Shown piece by piece: positions 18,426 to 27,011 of a stretch of DNA of 64,000 bases. The stretch covers positions 87,122 through 151,121 of the forward strand of contig CALUHJ010000006.1 of the NCBI GenBank assembly GCA_944320415.1, written 5' to 3'. Numbering within the stretch: position 1 is the stretch's first letter; each line of letters starts with the position of its first letter. The translations under genes and the position numbers were made by a program. Under the pieces are notes generated by a model. It searched no databases and was not told the origin of the DNA. It saw nothing but the letters and a program-made list of their open reading frames with translations. Source of the stretch: an uncultured Bacteroidales bacterium. GTDB lineage: Bacteria > Bacteroidota > Bacteroidia > Bacteroidales > P3.

Positions 18426-21410
18426 CTACAGGAAGACAACCTTCCATGTTGCGCTCTCTCCATCCGCCTCTGCCCTTACGAGGAAAACGCCCCGGCAAGG
18501 CAGCGTCACGCATGGGCCGTCCGTAGAACAAGCCACACGTCTTGCCTGCATGTCATAGACCTCCACAAGCCTCACATCTGCCCTGCCCTGTATCTCTACG
18601 CGGTTTCCCTGCTGCACAAGACGCATGGAGGACACATCCGCCACATCCGACAATGAGGATACCTGTCTGTACATCCTCAACTGCCAGGCCTTGTCCGCCG
18701 CAGGCGACTGGAAGGAATACGTACCCTGACCCGCAAAGTCAAACAGCACCTGTCCGCTCTGCCTGTCGCACAAGAGTATGGCGAGACAGTTGTCCAAAGA
18801 GTCGCCCTCCACCTTCAGGTCATACACCGCCAGATGCGGCAGATGCACGTCCAAATCCAAAAATACGCTGTCCTCAAAACACGGCAGCTGTTTCCATGCA
18901 TAGCTCTTGTCATCATGTCTCAAGGCCACCGAAGGCACCTCCTCCGAGAACACCATCTTGTGATGGTCGGCCTCCATGTCATAGGCCGCCGTGGCATCCC
19001 GCTTGAACCTTATCGTCACGCGGTCCGACATGTCCGCCTCAAAAAGCGAAATGTGCACATCCTCCCCTGCCTGCTGCGGCAAAGGGCTCAATGGCTGTCT
19101 GTACAGAACGGCATGCACCTGACTGTCAACGCATTCCACTACAAACCCTTCAAAGGCCTGCAGGCTGTCCTCCCTTGTCAGCGGGACGAAGCACTCGCCC
19201 CGTCCGTCCAGCCTTTGAGGCAGGCTTACGCCCTGACGCAAAAGCTGGTTGACCTGAACGGTGAACGGATAAGGGTTAAAGGCATACATCACCTCCATAT
19301 CCCCGAGCTGCTCCCTCGCATTGTCCGACATGTCATAAACGTCGTCATTGTTCAGAAGGCCTTTGAAGCAAAGCGTCTGCGGAAGCATATAGTCCAGACG
19401 GTAGGCCTGTGTCTGCAAAGGGCTCTGCACCTGCATGTCTGCGTGCAGCACGTTGCCATCGGTTTGTGTGACGCATGCCGCAAGAGCCTCCATCGAGCTG
19501 TCAACTACACTTATCGGAAAGCCCAGAAGAACGCTTGAACCCTCCTGCCCCTCCGCCAAACCCAAGGCACGCTCCACATACACACCCTGCCTGCAAACCA
19601 ACTGTCCGTCGTTTATCAGCTGCGCCCTTGCCTCCGAAAGGGTATCCCTCACCGTAAGCCTGCAGCACCTTGCCACGGTCCCTTCCTCTATCCTCAATGT
19701 CAGCGGATTATATAGTATGACCTCATCCTTTTCTTCAGGTATCCCGCGGCTCCAGTTCCCGTCGTGCCACACCCCGTCCTCGGTTCTCTGCGTCACCTTG
19801 CCCGTTCTAAAACGCACGGTGTTTGACCTGTATGTCTCTTCCCCGTTCTGCACCAGTACATACAGTTCATAGGTGGTGTATTGCTCCAATCCCTCAATTC
19901 CGACCCTCTCCTCCGTGGTCTCGAAGCCAACGATGACAGAGTCCATGCACTCTCCGCTCAAGGCATCCTCCATATGATGCGTGCCAATGTCTGCAAACAC
20001 TTCGGCATCCGTATCGGCTACGTTGCCGACCTGTTCCCACTCCATGGCAAGCGTAGGGAATCCTTCACTGCCGCTGTTTATCACGCCCTTGGTCACGTTG
20101 CTCTTGCGTTTGATGCACACCTTTGCCGTGCGCATGTCCCCGTCCTGCCAGCCGTAGTTGTTGCTCACTGCCGCCGAGAAGCTGCCGAATATATCCACCG
20201 TGTCGTTGCCCCTTATCAGTGCGAAGGGGTCGTTGCCGTCTATCGGCCTGGAGGCGTTCAGGTCGGGATTGATGTAATACACTCCTTCGCTCTGCTGGTT
20301 CATGTCGTTCATTGTCTGCATGACGACTATGCATTCGTTGTGTCTTATGGTGTCCCTGTCGGTGAAGGTTAGTGTCGACGAACTGGAATAGCTGCCTGTG
20401 CCGGCATATATGTCCACGGCCAGACGGTAATCCTCCAAAGAGACATCCTCACCCGTGCCGTTGTATATCTCTATTGCCCTGTGATATGTGTCGCTTGAGA
20501 CAAACTGCGAGAAGAAAAGGTCGTTGGCATAGGCCGTCGTCTGGTCCGACAGACGTTTCAGGACATAGCTGTGAGGACAATCCCTCATGTTAAGCGTAAG
20601 ATGGACCGAAGCCCCGTAAGGCGACACATCATACACCGAATCCACCCGTATGACATCCCTGGTGACAAAGCTCAAGGTGTCCTCCTGTCCTTGGATGAAG
20701 CAATGATAGACCGTATTGGGAGTCAAGGACGAAAAGACGCAGCTGTCTGCCGTAGTGGTCACAGTGCCCTGTTCTTGCTGCTCCCTCATCGAGTTTGAAA
20801 GCCTTATGTTGTCGACTTTCAGCATGGCATCGGCCACAAAGCTCAGGCGTACCGTACTGTCCGCAAGAGTGAAAACCGAATCGAACACAAGGCTGCTGCG
20901 GGTATTGTTCACGCCAAGGGTCTTCAAGTGTGTCATAACGCCCTCCCCGTTCACCGCATATATGTCCATTTCGGCGGAATAGGCGGCATATTGCCACAGT
21001 TCCACATGCAGGCGTAATGTGTTGTCATATCTTCCGATATCGAGCAGCGGCGTAAGGAATTCACCAGAGGAGTTCATCATGCAGCTGTCGCCATGGTCGC
21101 TGAACAGTCTGCGTGCCTTGCAGCCCGGCAAAACGGTGTAGGAATAGGGTATGGTCAACGCCACATTGGAGTTGCACATCGGATTGGCCTGCGCAAGCAC
21201 GGGGAAGCGGGAAAAGTCCTCAAGGAATATGAGCGTGTCCTGCCAGCTTCCCTTGACAAGGTGCAGCGTCCTTTCTTCCTGCAAGGGATTGTCGAATGCT
21301 ATCACGACGCTGTCGCAGCCGAGTGAGGCGACACTCATCTGTCCAAAAACAGAAACGCCTGCAAACATGGTAAGAAACACCACGCCACAGGCGCACAATA
21401 TGTTCTTCAT
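18426..21410 (-). CDS. Very large secreted protein with lamin-tail-like domain and T9SS-type C-terminus
   Basis: A 994-residue exported protein. The signal peptide is MKNILCACGVVFLTMFAGVSVFG. The region around 280-400 fits a lamin-tail (LTD) domain: HRAIEIYNGTGEDVSLEDYRL, then ECIVVMQTMND. Fibronectin-like segments surround it (SLTPNTVYHCF, LEQYTTYELYVLVQNGE). The last 80 residues (VSSMRLVQQGNRVEIQG, VEVYDMQARRV, GVFLVRAEADGESATWKVVF) look like a T9SS type A sorting domain without the usual KKLVV end. It starts 32 bases after the deacetylase gene on the same strand, so it is probably the last gene of the polysaccharide unit. Role unknown; a surface structural protein is likely. Confidence 0.8.
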   Translation of the reverse strand: MKNILCACGVVFLTMFAGVSVFGQMSVASLGCDSVVIAFDNPLQEERTLHLVKGSWQDTLIFLEDFSRFPVLAQANPMCNSNVALTIPYSYTVLPGCKARRLFSDHGDSCMMNSSGEFLTPLLDIGRYDNTLRLHVELWQYAAYSAEMDIYAVNGEGVMTHLKTLGVNNTRSSLVFDSVFTLADSTVRLSFVADAMLKVDNIRLSNSMREQQEQGTVTTTADSCVFSSLTPNTVYHCFIQGQEDTLSFVTRDVIRVDSVYDVSPYGASVHLTLNMRDCPHSYVLKRLSDQTTAYANDLFFSQFVSSDTYHRAIEIYNGTGEDVSLEDYRLAVDIYAGTGSYSSSSTLTFTDRDTIRHNECIVVMQTMNDMNQQSEGVYYINPDLNASRPIDGNDPFALIRGNDTVDIFGSFSAAVSNNYGWQDGDMRTAKVCIKRKSNVTKGVINSGSEGFPTLAMEWEQVGNVADTDAEVFADIGTHHMEDALSGECMDSVIVGFETTEERVGIEGLEQYTTYELYVLVQNGEETYRSNTVRFRTGKVTQRTEDGVWHDGNWSRGIPEEKDEVILYNPLTLRIEEGTVARCCRLTVRDTLSEARAQLINDGQLVCRQGVYVERALGLAEGQEGSSVLLGFPISVVDSSMEALAACVTQTDGNVLHADMQVQSPLQTQAYRLDYMLPQTLCFKGLLNNDDVYDMSDNAREQLGDMEVMYAFNPYPFTVQVNQLLRQGVSLPQRLDGRGECFVPLTREDSLQAFEGFVVECVDSQVHAVLYRQPLSPLPQQAGEDVHISLFEADMSDRVTIRFKRDATAAYDMEADHHKMVFSEEVPSVALRHDDKSYAWKQLPCFEDSVFLDLDVHLPHLAVYDLKVEGDSLDNCLAILLCDRQSGQVLFDFAGQGTYSFQSPAADKAWQLRMYRQVSSLSDVADVSSMRLVQQGNRVEIQGRADVRLVEVYDMQARRVACSTDGPCVTLPCRGVFLVRAEADGESATWKVVFL

Positions 21411-21442
21411 ATCTTATATGATTTGTTTTGTTTATTGTCATC

Positions 21443-22273
21443 TTACAGCCTCACCACAGGCACCCTGTCCCAGTCTATCATGCCTTCGGCCGTCGCCACA
21501 TCCACAAAGTCGAAATCGCCCACATATCGTCGCAACTTTCGCTCCGCCCCCTTCAGTCCCACGTATGAGCGCAAACGGCGCAATGGCGGCAGACCCTTGA
21601 TGCGCGGCTGTCCCGCGTCCACATCGCGCGGATGTATGTATGTCATGGAGTAGTCCCTGTTTTGCTCTGTCCACCGTCTTGTGAGCATATATGGGAAGAG
21701 GCGAAAATACCCTCCGCCGAGAAAACCGGCACGGCGTCCCAAAAGGCTTATGGTTGTAGGAGGCATCTCCCTTATGTATCTTCCCCCCTGCTCTATCAGA
21801 CAAGGCCCGTCACCCTTCAGCATCTTCCTCCCGTAAGGATGATTTATCGCGGCAAGTGAACAGTCCGTCTCCACACCGCAGTCAAACAGCACCCTCAGAT
21901 AATCCTCATCCGGAAAGGAAAAGCCCGGTGCCCTGTACCTTATCGGTCTTTTGCCGCATATCCTTTCCAATACCTCCATAGAGTGCATGACGTCTTTTTC
22001 AAAGTCCTTGAGCCCCATATCACCCAGGAGTCTGTGCCGGTAGCCGTGTGAGCCCACCTCATAGCGTTCCGCCAGCTTGCGGACCATATCGGGATATTCC
22101 TCCGCAACGGACCCCAATACGAAGAACGTGGCTCTTGCCCCATGCTCTTCCAACACCTTGAGCAGGCGGTCGAGGTTAGACTCCATCCTTCTGTCCTGAA
22201 TATCTTCATCGTTCAGGTATTCCACACCCAGAAGGTGATACCATTCCTCAACATCAACGGTAAGTATGTGCAT
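21443..22273 (-). CDS. Polysaccharide deacetylase (NodB fold, DUF3473-type)
   Basis: A 276-residue protein of the carbohydrate esterase 4/NodB fold that removes N-acetyl groups from sugars. Seen: TVDVEEWYH near the N-terminus with the catalytic Asp, GARATFFVLGSVAEEYP, the metal-binding SHGYRH near 75, and RYRAPGFSF near 111. The C-terminal part (GGGYFRLFPYML, YIHPRDVD) matches the deacetylases found in exopolysaccharide clusters. No signal peptide is visible, so it may act on lipid-linked sugars on the cytoplasmic side. It lies 8 bases after the WbuB-like GT gene and likely modifies this cluster's glycan. Confidence 0.88.
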   Translation of the reverse strand: MHILTVDVEEWYHLLGVEYLNDEDIQDRRMESNLDRLLKVLEEHGARATFFVLGSVAEEYPDMVRKLAERYEVGSHGYRHRLLGDMGLKDFEKDVMHSMEVLERICGKRPIRYRAPGFSFPDEDYLRVLFDCGVETDCSLAAINHPYGRKMLKGDGPCLIEQGGRYIREMPPTTISLLGRRAGFLGGGYFRLFPYMLTRRWTEQNRDYSMTYIHPRDVDAGQPRIKGLPPLRRLRSYVGLKGAERKLRRYVGDFDFVDVATAEGMIDWDRVPVVRL

Positions 22274-22281
22274 AAACGGGC

Positions 22282-23463
22282 TTAATGAGATATATTATCT
22301 GTTATACAGTCTATGATTTTATTTCGATTAAATCTATTTTGCAATAAAGATAATGCAGAATTTTGTATACTTTCATTGCTGTTTCTATAAAACTCTACAA
22401 CTTTTTTGAATTTATCCGATATATCTATTACATTATCCGGAGACGCACATATACCTAAATTATTCTGTTCTATTATCTCTCTACAACTACCATTACAAAC
22501 TCCAAAGATAACCTTACCTGCATAAAGATATGATTGTATTTTTAACGGTTCTGTTTTTTCTATTCCTTCATTTGATATGAGTGGCAACACCAATATATCA
22601 CTTTGTCTAAGAATATCATTAATCTGATTATATGGCACTCTTCCGTGAAGGATAACATTCTTGATATTATTATTTACTACATATTGTTTTATTTCCTCTG
22701 CTGCAGAGCCATTTCCAAATATATTAAATATTGCATTATGAATATTGGCTGATGCAAAACCTTTAATTGTATTCAGAAGATTCTGATAAATAGATATATT
22801 GCCGGTAAAAGTAAAATTTATCCTATTCCTATCAAGTGTTATATGTCCTCTATCTTCTTTAACCGTTTGCAACCAATTAGGAGCATATATTATCTCTCTA
22901 TTAAAATATTTGCTTATGGTATCTCTAAAATGTTCTGATGAAATAAACACTTTGTCACAACTATTATAGATACTCTTAATTAATGTGTTCAGACATAAAT
23001 TCGTAACAATATTTTTTGGCACGCCATAACTATACACAACATCTGGCCATATATCATAAGTCCAAATGTATAATTTGACACCATTTTTCTTTTTTAAGAA
23101 TATTCCTGGGTAAGCAACTGTCAATGGTCCTGTTTGAGATACAAAAATACAGTCAAAATCTGTTTTCAACCTTTTTGCTATCTGTCCACCCTTAAAAATA
23201 AAATACAAGTAATTGGAAAACTTCTTTATCTTACTGTCTTTATATCCCTCTATAACCTTAAACCTATGTATTTTGATACCGTTCCAATCCTCAACAAAGT
23301 ATCCACCATTTTTGTATCCATCAAAAACAAAGCTTTCTGGATAAGAAGGATACTGAGTTAATACCTCTATATGATGACCTCGTTTTTTCCATTCCAAAGC
23401 CAAATCATTTATAAGAAAATTTTCAGGATAAAATACTTCTGATATTACAAGTATTTTCATCAT
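22282..23463 (-). CDS. GT4 glycosyltransferase, WbuB-like (predicted L-FucNAc transferase)
   Basis: A 393-residue GT-B enzyme. N-terminus KILVISEVFYPENFLINDLA and PSYPESFVF, the middle LYIWTYDIWPDVVYSYG, and the C-terminal donor domain with NILVLPLIS and GIEKTEPLKIQSYLYAGK fit the WbuB group of GT4. In E. coli O26, WbuB is encoded with fnlA-fnlB-fnlC and transfers L-FucNAc. Here it follows fnlC by one base, so the same donor is likely; this is inference. The gene is strikingly AT-rich compared with fnlC and the deacetylase gene beside it, which suggests separate acquisition. Confidence 0.85.
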   Translation of the reverse strand: MMKILVISEVFYPENFLINDLALEWKKRGHHIEVLTQYPSYPESFVFDGYKNGGYFVEDWNGIKIHRFKVIEGYKDSKIKKFSNYLYFIFKGGQIAKRLKTDFDCIFVSQTGPLTVAYPGIFLKKKNGVKLYIWTYDIWPDVVYSYGVPKNIVTNLCLNTLIKSIYNSCDKVFISSEHFRDTISKYFNREIIYAPNWLQTVKEDRGHITLDRNRINFTFTGNISIYQNLLNTIKGFASANIHNAIFNIFGNGSAAEEIKQYVVNNNIKNVILHGRVPYNQINDILRQSDILVLPLISNEGIEKTEPLKIQSYLYAGKVIFGVCNGSCREIIEQNNLGICASPDNVIDISDKFKKVVEFYRNSNESIQNSALSLLQNRFNRNKIIDCITDNISH

Positions 23464-24639
23464 TTATTCCTTTCTCCAAACCATCTTGTTTACCACTCCC
23501 GTGTAGCTCTGTATTATCTTCACCACCTTGGATGACACGTTTTCATCCACATAATCTGGCACAGGAATTCCATGATCCCCGTTTTGCGTCATGCTCACAG
23601 CCGTATCCACTGCCTGCAATAGCGAATGTCTGTCTATTCCGGCAAGTATGAAGCAGGCCTTGTCCAAAGCCTCAGGTCTCTCTGTCGAGGTGCGTATGCA
23701 CACCGCAGGGAACGGATGACCTATAGAGGTGAAAAACGAGCTCTCCTCCGGCAGCGTACCGCTGTCGCTCACCACAGCAAAGGCATTCATCTGAAGACAG
23801 TTGTAGTCGTGGAATCCCAAAGGCTCATGCTGTATAACCCTGCTGTCGAGCTTGAAGCCGCTTGCTTCCAGTCGTTTTCTCGAACGGGGATGACATGAAT
23901 AAAGCACCGGCATATCATACTTCTCTGCCATGGCATTTATGGCATTGAACAACGACAGGAAGTTCTTCTCCGTGTCTATGTTCTCCTCTCTGTGCGCCGA
24001 AAGCAATATATATCTTCCCTTGTCCAGCCCGAGACGGCTGTGTATGTCCGAAGTCTCTATTTCCTTGAGGTTCTCATGCAACACCTCAGCCATTGGCGAC
24101 CCTGTCACAAAGGTGCGCTCCTTAGGCAATCCGCAGTCGGCAAGATACCTGCGTGCATGCTCCGAATAAGCCATGTTAACATCCGATATTATATCCACTA
24201 TCCTGCGGTTGGTCTCCTCCGGCAGGCATTCATCCTTGCAGCGGTTTCCCGCCTCCATGTGAAATATGGGTATATGCAGGCGTTTGGCCCCTATCACACT
24301 CAGACAACTGTTTGTGTCACCCAACACCAATACGGCATCCGGCTTTGTCTTCACCATCAGCTTATAGCTCCTGTCTATTATGTTGCCCATGGTTGCTCCC
24401 AAGTCATCACCCACCGCATCCATATACACCTCGGGAGCCTTCAGTTTAAGGTCTTTGAAGAAGACTCCGTTCAGGTTATAGTCGTAGTTCTGGCCCGTAT
24501 GGGCAAGAATTGTATCGAAATATATCCTGCACTTGTTTATCACCGCCGCCAGACGTATAATCTCCGGACGTGTACCTACTATTATGAGCAGTTTAAGTTT
24601 TCCGTTATTCTTAAACTGCACGTCATTAAAAACTGTCAT
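23464..24639 (-). CDS. fnlC: UDP-N-acetylglucosamine 2-epimerase-family enzyme (FnlC/CapG-like)
   Basis: Last step of UDP-L-FucNAc synthesis, the C2 epimerisation of a 2-acetamido-2,6-dideoxyhexose. The 391-residue WecB-family protein has LLIIVGTRPEIIRLAAVI at the N-terminus, HTGQNYDYNLNGVFF, VLGDTNSCLS, the catalytic EAGNRC region and SDSGTLPEESSFF for UDP binding. FnlC/CapG rather than ordinary WecB is chosen because fnlA and fnlB homologues lie upstream in the same operon and a WbuB-like transferase follows. The gene is GC-richer than the adjacent transferase. Confidence 0.9.
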   Translation of the reverse strand: MTVFNDVQFKNNGKLKLLIIVGTRPEIIRLAAVINKCRIYFDTILAHTGQNYDYNLNGVFFKDLKLKAPEVYMDAVGDDLGATMGNIIDRSYKLMVKTKPDAVLVLGDTNSCLSVIGAKRLHIPIFHMEAGNRCKDECLPEETNRRIVDIISDVNMAYSEHARRYLADCGLPKERTFVTGSPMAEVLHENLKEIETSDIHSRLGLDKGRYILLSAHREENIDTEKNFLSLFNAINAMAEKYDMPVLYSCHPRSRKRLEASGFKLDSRVIQHEPLGFHDYNCLQMNAFAVVSDSGTLPEESSFFTSIGHPFPAVCIRTSTERPEALDKACFILAGIDRHSLLQAVDTAVSMTQNGDHGIPVPDYVDENVSSKVVKIIQSYTGVVNKMVWRKE

Positions 24640-24693
24640 TGATTCATGTGTTTATATGTTTAAAAAGAGAAAGTTAAAAAGAGCAAGAGGAAG

Positions 24694-25050
24694 TTATTTG
24701 TTTTTTTCGAGCGTCTTTATAAGTCCTGACAACATTTTTGAAATTTCAAAGCAAAGCATATAAAAATCTTCAAACGTGGACTTGTCTATCTTTTGAAGAT
24801 CCAATGCAGCATATAGCATTGACCTTATTTCCCCGCAGGAGCCTTTTGCAATGTATAGATATTTTACAAAATCAGTATTGGTTTTCTTCTCAAAGCCTTC
24901 TGCTATATTGTTCATTACCGATATTGCAGAACGTTGAATCTGATCATTGAATCCATAATCACGCGAATTCAAAAAAGCGAGATAAACATCCTTTACAAGA
25001 ATCCTTGCTTTTCTCCACACAATCATGTCCTCAAATCGTTCAAACTTCAT
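24694..25050 (-). CDS. Four-helix bundle protein (S23/IVS-encoded protein family)
   Basis: A 118-residue all-helical protein of the family first described from intervening sequences in 23S rRNA genes. Characteristic parts are FERFEDMIVWRKARILVKDVY, the middle DQIQRSAISVMNNIAEGFEK, and YLYIAKGSCGEIRSML. Members are small pentameric four-helix bundles of unknown role, often found as lone genes in Bacteroidota genomes. Here it separates fnlC from fnlB in the FucNAc cassette, with 54-base and 45-base gaps, and so looks like an inserted passenger. Confidence 0.88.
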   Translation of the reverse strand: MKFERFEDMIVWRKARILVKDVYLAFLNSRDYGFNDQIQRSAISVMNNIAEGFEKKTNTDFVKYLYIAKGSCGEIRSMLYAALDLQKIDKSTFEDFYMLCFEISKMLSGLIKTLEKNK

Positions 25051-25095
25051 AACTTGACAACATTCTCACTTTCCAACTTTAAAACTTTCCAACTT

Positions 25096-26295
25096 TCATA
25101 CTAACTCAAAATAAGTATCCGGTCTGTCCGGATCAAATGTCTCGTTTGCCCACATCACCGTAACCAGGTTTTCGGTCTTGGACAGGTTTATTATGTTGTG
25201 AGTATATCCAGGCAACATGTGAACTGCCTCAATCCGCTCACCGCTCACCTCAAATTCCACAACCTCGTCAGAATCTATCCTGCGCTGCTGTATGAGTCCG
25301 TGACCGGCCACAACGATGAAGAACTCCCACTTGCTATTGTGCCAATGTTGCCCTTTGGTTATGCCGGGCTTTGATATGTTCACGCTCACCTGACCGCTAT
25401 TGAACGTATGCAACAGTTCGGTGAAAGAACCTCTTTCGTCCTTATTCATCTTCAACTCAAAGGCCACCTTCTCCTTGGGCAGATAACTCAGATAAGTACT
25501 GTACAGTTTCTTTGCAAGACTGCCTGAAGGAATCTCCGGCATCTCAAGCGTCTTTGGCTGGACCGCAAAGCTGTAGAGCATATCCACTATATCGCCAAGC
25601 ATCGCCTTATGTGTTACGGGACAGTAACAATATCGTCCTCCCTCCTCCGGCACTGTCTCCACGCCTTCAAACTCACATCTGTGTTCATTGCCCTTGAGCG
25701 CATTTATCATCTCATCCACCAGGTCATCTATGTATAGCAGTTCCATCTCCACATTTCTGTCATTAACCTGTATCGGAAGGTCATTGGCTATGTTGTTGCA
25801 AAACGTGGCTATTGCCGAGTTGTAGTTGGGTCTGCACCACTTGCCGAAAAGATTCGGAAAACGGTAGACAAGCACCTTGACACCGGTCTGTCTTCCATAG
25901 TCAAACACAAGTTCCTCACCTGCTTTCTTGCTCCGTCCGTATTCGCTCGTACCGAAACGTCCGGCAAGGGTTGCCTGTATGGAACTGCTTATCATCACAG
26001 GACACTTGTTGCCGTGCTTTTTGAGCATGTCAAGCAGCATGCCCGCAAATCCGCAGTTGCCCTGCATGAACTCCTCATGATTCTGCGGACGGTTCACCCC
26101 TGCAAGGTTGAACACGAAATCGCAGTCACTGCACCACTCGTCCAGTTGCTCCTGCGTTGAATCCACATCATATTCATATATCCCGCTGACCGCAAGGTCT
26201 CCGTAGCACCTTGCCTTGCCGTCCCTTATGTTCTTCAACTGTGCAACAAGGTTGCGACCGACAAATCCTTTTGCACCCGTCACCAATATCTTCAT
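25096..26295 (-). CDS. fnlB: Bifunctional UDP-2-acetamido-2,6-dideoxyhexose reductase/epimerase (FnlB/CapF-like)
   Basis: Second enzyme of UDP-L-FucNAc synthesis: C3 epimerisation and NADPH reduction at C4. The 399-residue chain joins an SDR domain (ILVTGAKGFVGRNLVAQL, EYGRSKKAGEELV with the YxxxK pair) to a C-terminal cupin from about 290 (KGQHWHNSKWEFFIVVAGHG), the two-domain plan of CapF from Staphylococcus aureus. The cupin holds the zinc-binding histidines HWH. It lies between two groups of small genes, with fnlC downstream and fnlA upstream on the same strand. Confidence 0.93.
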   Translation of the reverse strand: MKILVTGAKGFVGRNLVAQLKNIRDGKARCYGDLAVSGIYEYDVDSTQEQLDEWCSDCDFVFNLAGVNRPQNHEEFMQGNCGFAGMLLDMLKKHGNKCPVMISSSIQATLAGRFGTSEYGRSKKAGEELVFDYGRQTGVKVLVYRFPNLFGKWCRPNYNSAIATFCNNIANDLPIQVNDRNVEMELLYIDDLVDEMINALKGNEHRCEFEGVETVPEEGGRYCYCPVTHKAMLGDIVDMLYSFAVQPKTLEMPEIPSGSLAKKLYSTYLSYLPKEKVAFELKMNKDERGSFTELLHTFNSGQVSVNISKPGITKGQHWHNSKWEFFIVVAGHGLIQQRRIDSDEVVEFEVSGERIEAVHMLPGYTHNIINLSKTENLVTVMWANETFDPDRPDTYFELV

Positions 26296-26313
26296 CGTTT
26301 CACTTCAAAATAA

Positions 26314-26655
26314 TCAACAGTTCGACTTATTGTTTCTGTGTAGCGCGTAAGCCATCGCGAAACTGTCGAAATATCTCAACAGACAACGCAGTTCTTTTTC
26401 TTCAGCCTCAAGCCATAAACCGCACAACTCCTCACGCAGACGACACAACTCCTTTCTGCCGGGACCACGAAATGTATCTATTGTCATATCCAACAACTCC
26501 AAAGCACGGAACATTGCATTGTCGTAATAGTCCCTGTTCCCTTTAGCAAGCCAGTTACACATACGTGACAGTTCACTGCCTATGTTGGCCATTTGTTCGC
26601 AAAGTCCTTTGCCGGCCCAATCATCCTTCGTCAGATTCTTGTGATATGTGTTCAT
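26314..26655 (-). CDS. Small helical protein paired with DUF5674 protein
   Basis: A 113-residue protein, almost fully helical: LCEQMANIGSELSRMCNWL, FRALELLDMTIDTF, GRKELCRLREELCGLW. I recall similar small proteins with the pattern NIGSE...W...RALELLD...GR..EL.R.RE in many bacteria and archaea, but have no function or accession for them. Its ATG lies inside the upstream gene, with a 35-base overlap in another frame, which implies tight coupling. With the DUF5674 gene it forms a two-gene insert between fnlA and fnlB. A regulatory or toxin-antitoxin-like role is only a possibility. Confidence 0.7.
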   Translation of the reverse strand: MNTYHKNLTKDDWAGKGLCEQMANIGSELSRMCNWLAKGNRDYYDNAMFRALELLDMTIDTFRGPGRKELCRLREELCGLWLEAEEKELRCLLRYFDSFAMAYALHRNNKSNC

Positions 26656-26983
26656 GTACTATATCAATTATCGCCATTCTGATATTCCCATCCTCCACAT
26701 AGCGGCTTCTGTTACCCTGAGCAGGACGAATATTTATCAATGAATCAAATTCTATGAAATCCTCACCCGAAACAAAGGGATAAAGGTTTATTCCCCACAA
26801 GTCTTTCTGTTCAGAACCTTTTTCCAATAGCATGGACTCCAAGTCGGCATGCAGTTCCGCATCAACCGCAAGCAGTCTCTTATTGACATCCACAACAGCC
26901 TTAAGCATATCTCCAAACACATTTGAGGCCATCTTTTGCAATGTTTCCATACTTACTTCAGATTCCAACACTTCCATAAACAT
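26621..26983 (-). CDS. DUF5674 family protein
   Basis: A 120-residue protein with the family's central pattern AVVDVNKRLLAVDAELHADLE, then GSEQKDLWGINLYP, EFDSLINIRPAQGNRSRYVED and a final helix IRMAIIDIVHEHI. The function is not known; the conserved His, Glu and Arg-rich core (AELHAD, RPAQGNRSR) would suit a small-molecule or nucleic-acid binding site. ATG 26983 is used because the first frame codon is TTG; ATG 26977 is also possible. It overlaps its partner gene by 35 bases and lies 28 bases after the fnlA stop. Confidence 0.78.
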   Translation of the reverse strand: MFMEVLESEVSMETLQKMASNVFGDMLKAVVDVNKRLLAVDAELHADLESMLLEKGSEQKDLWGINLYPFVSGEDFIEFDSLINIRPAQGNRSRYVEDGNIRMAIIDIVHEHISQESDEG

Positions 26984-27011
26984 CAATCCTTTTAACTTGC
27001 TACCTTTCCAA

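Noticed and set aside
24694..25050. 23S rRNA intervening sequence
   Set aside because: The protein belongs to that family, but no rRNA gene surrounds it.
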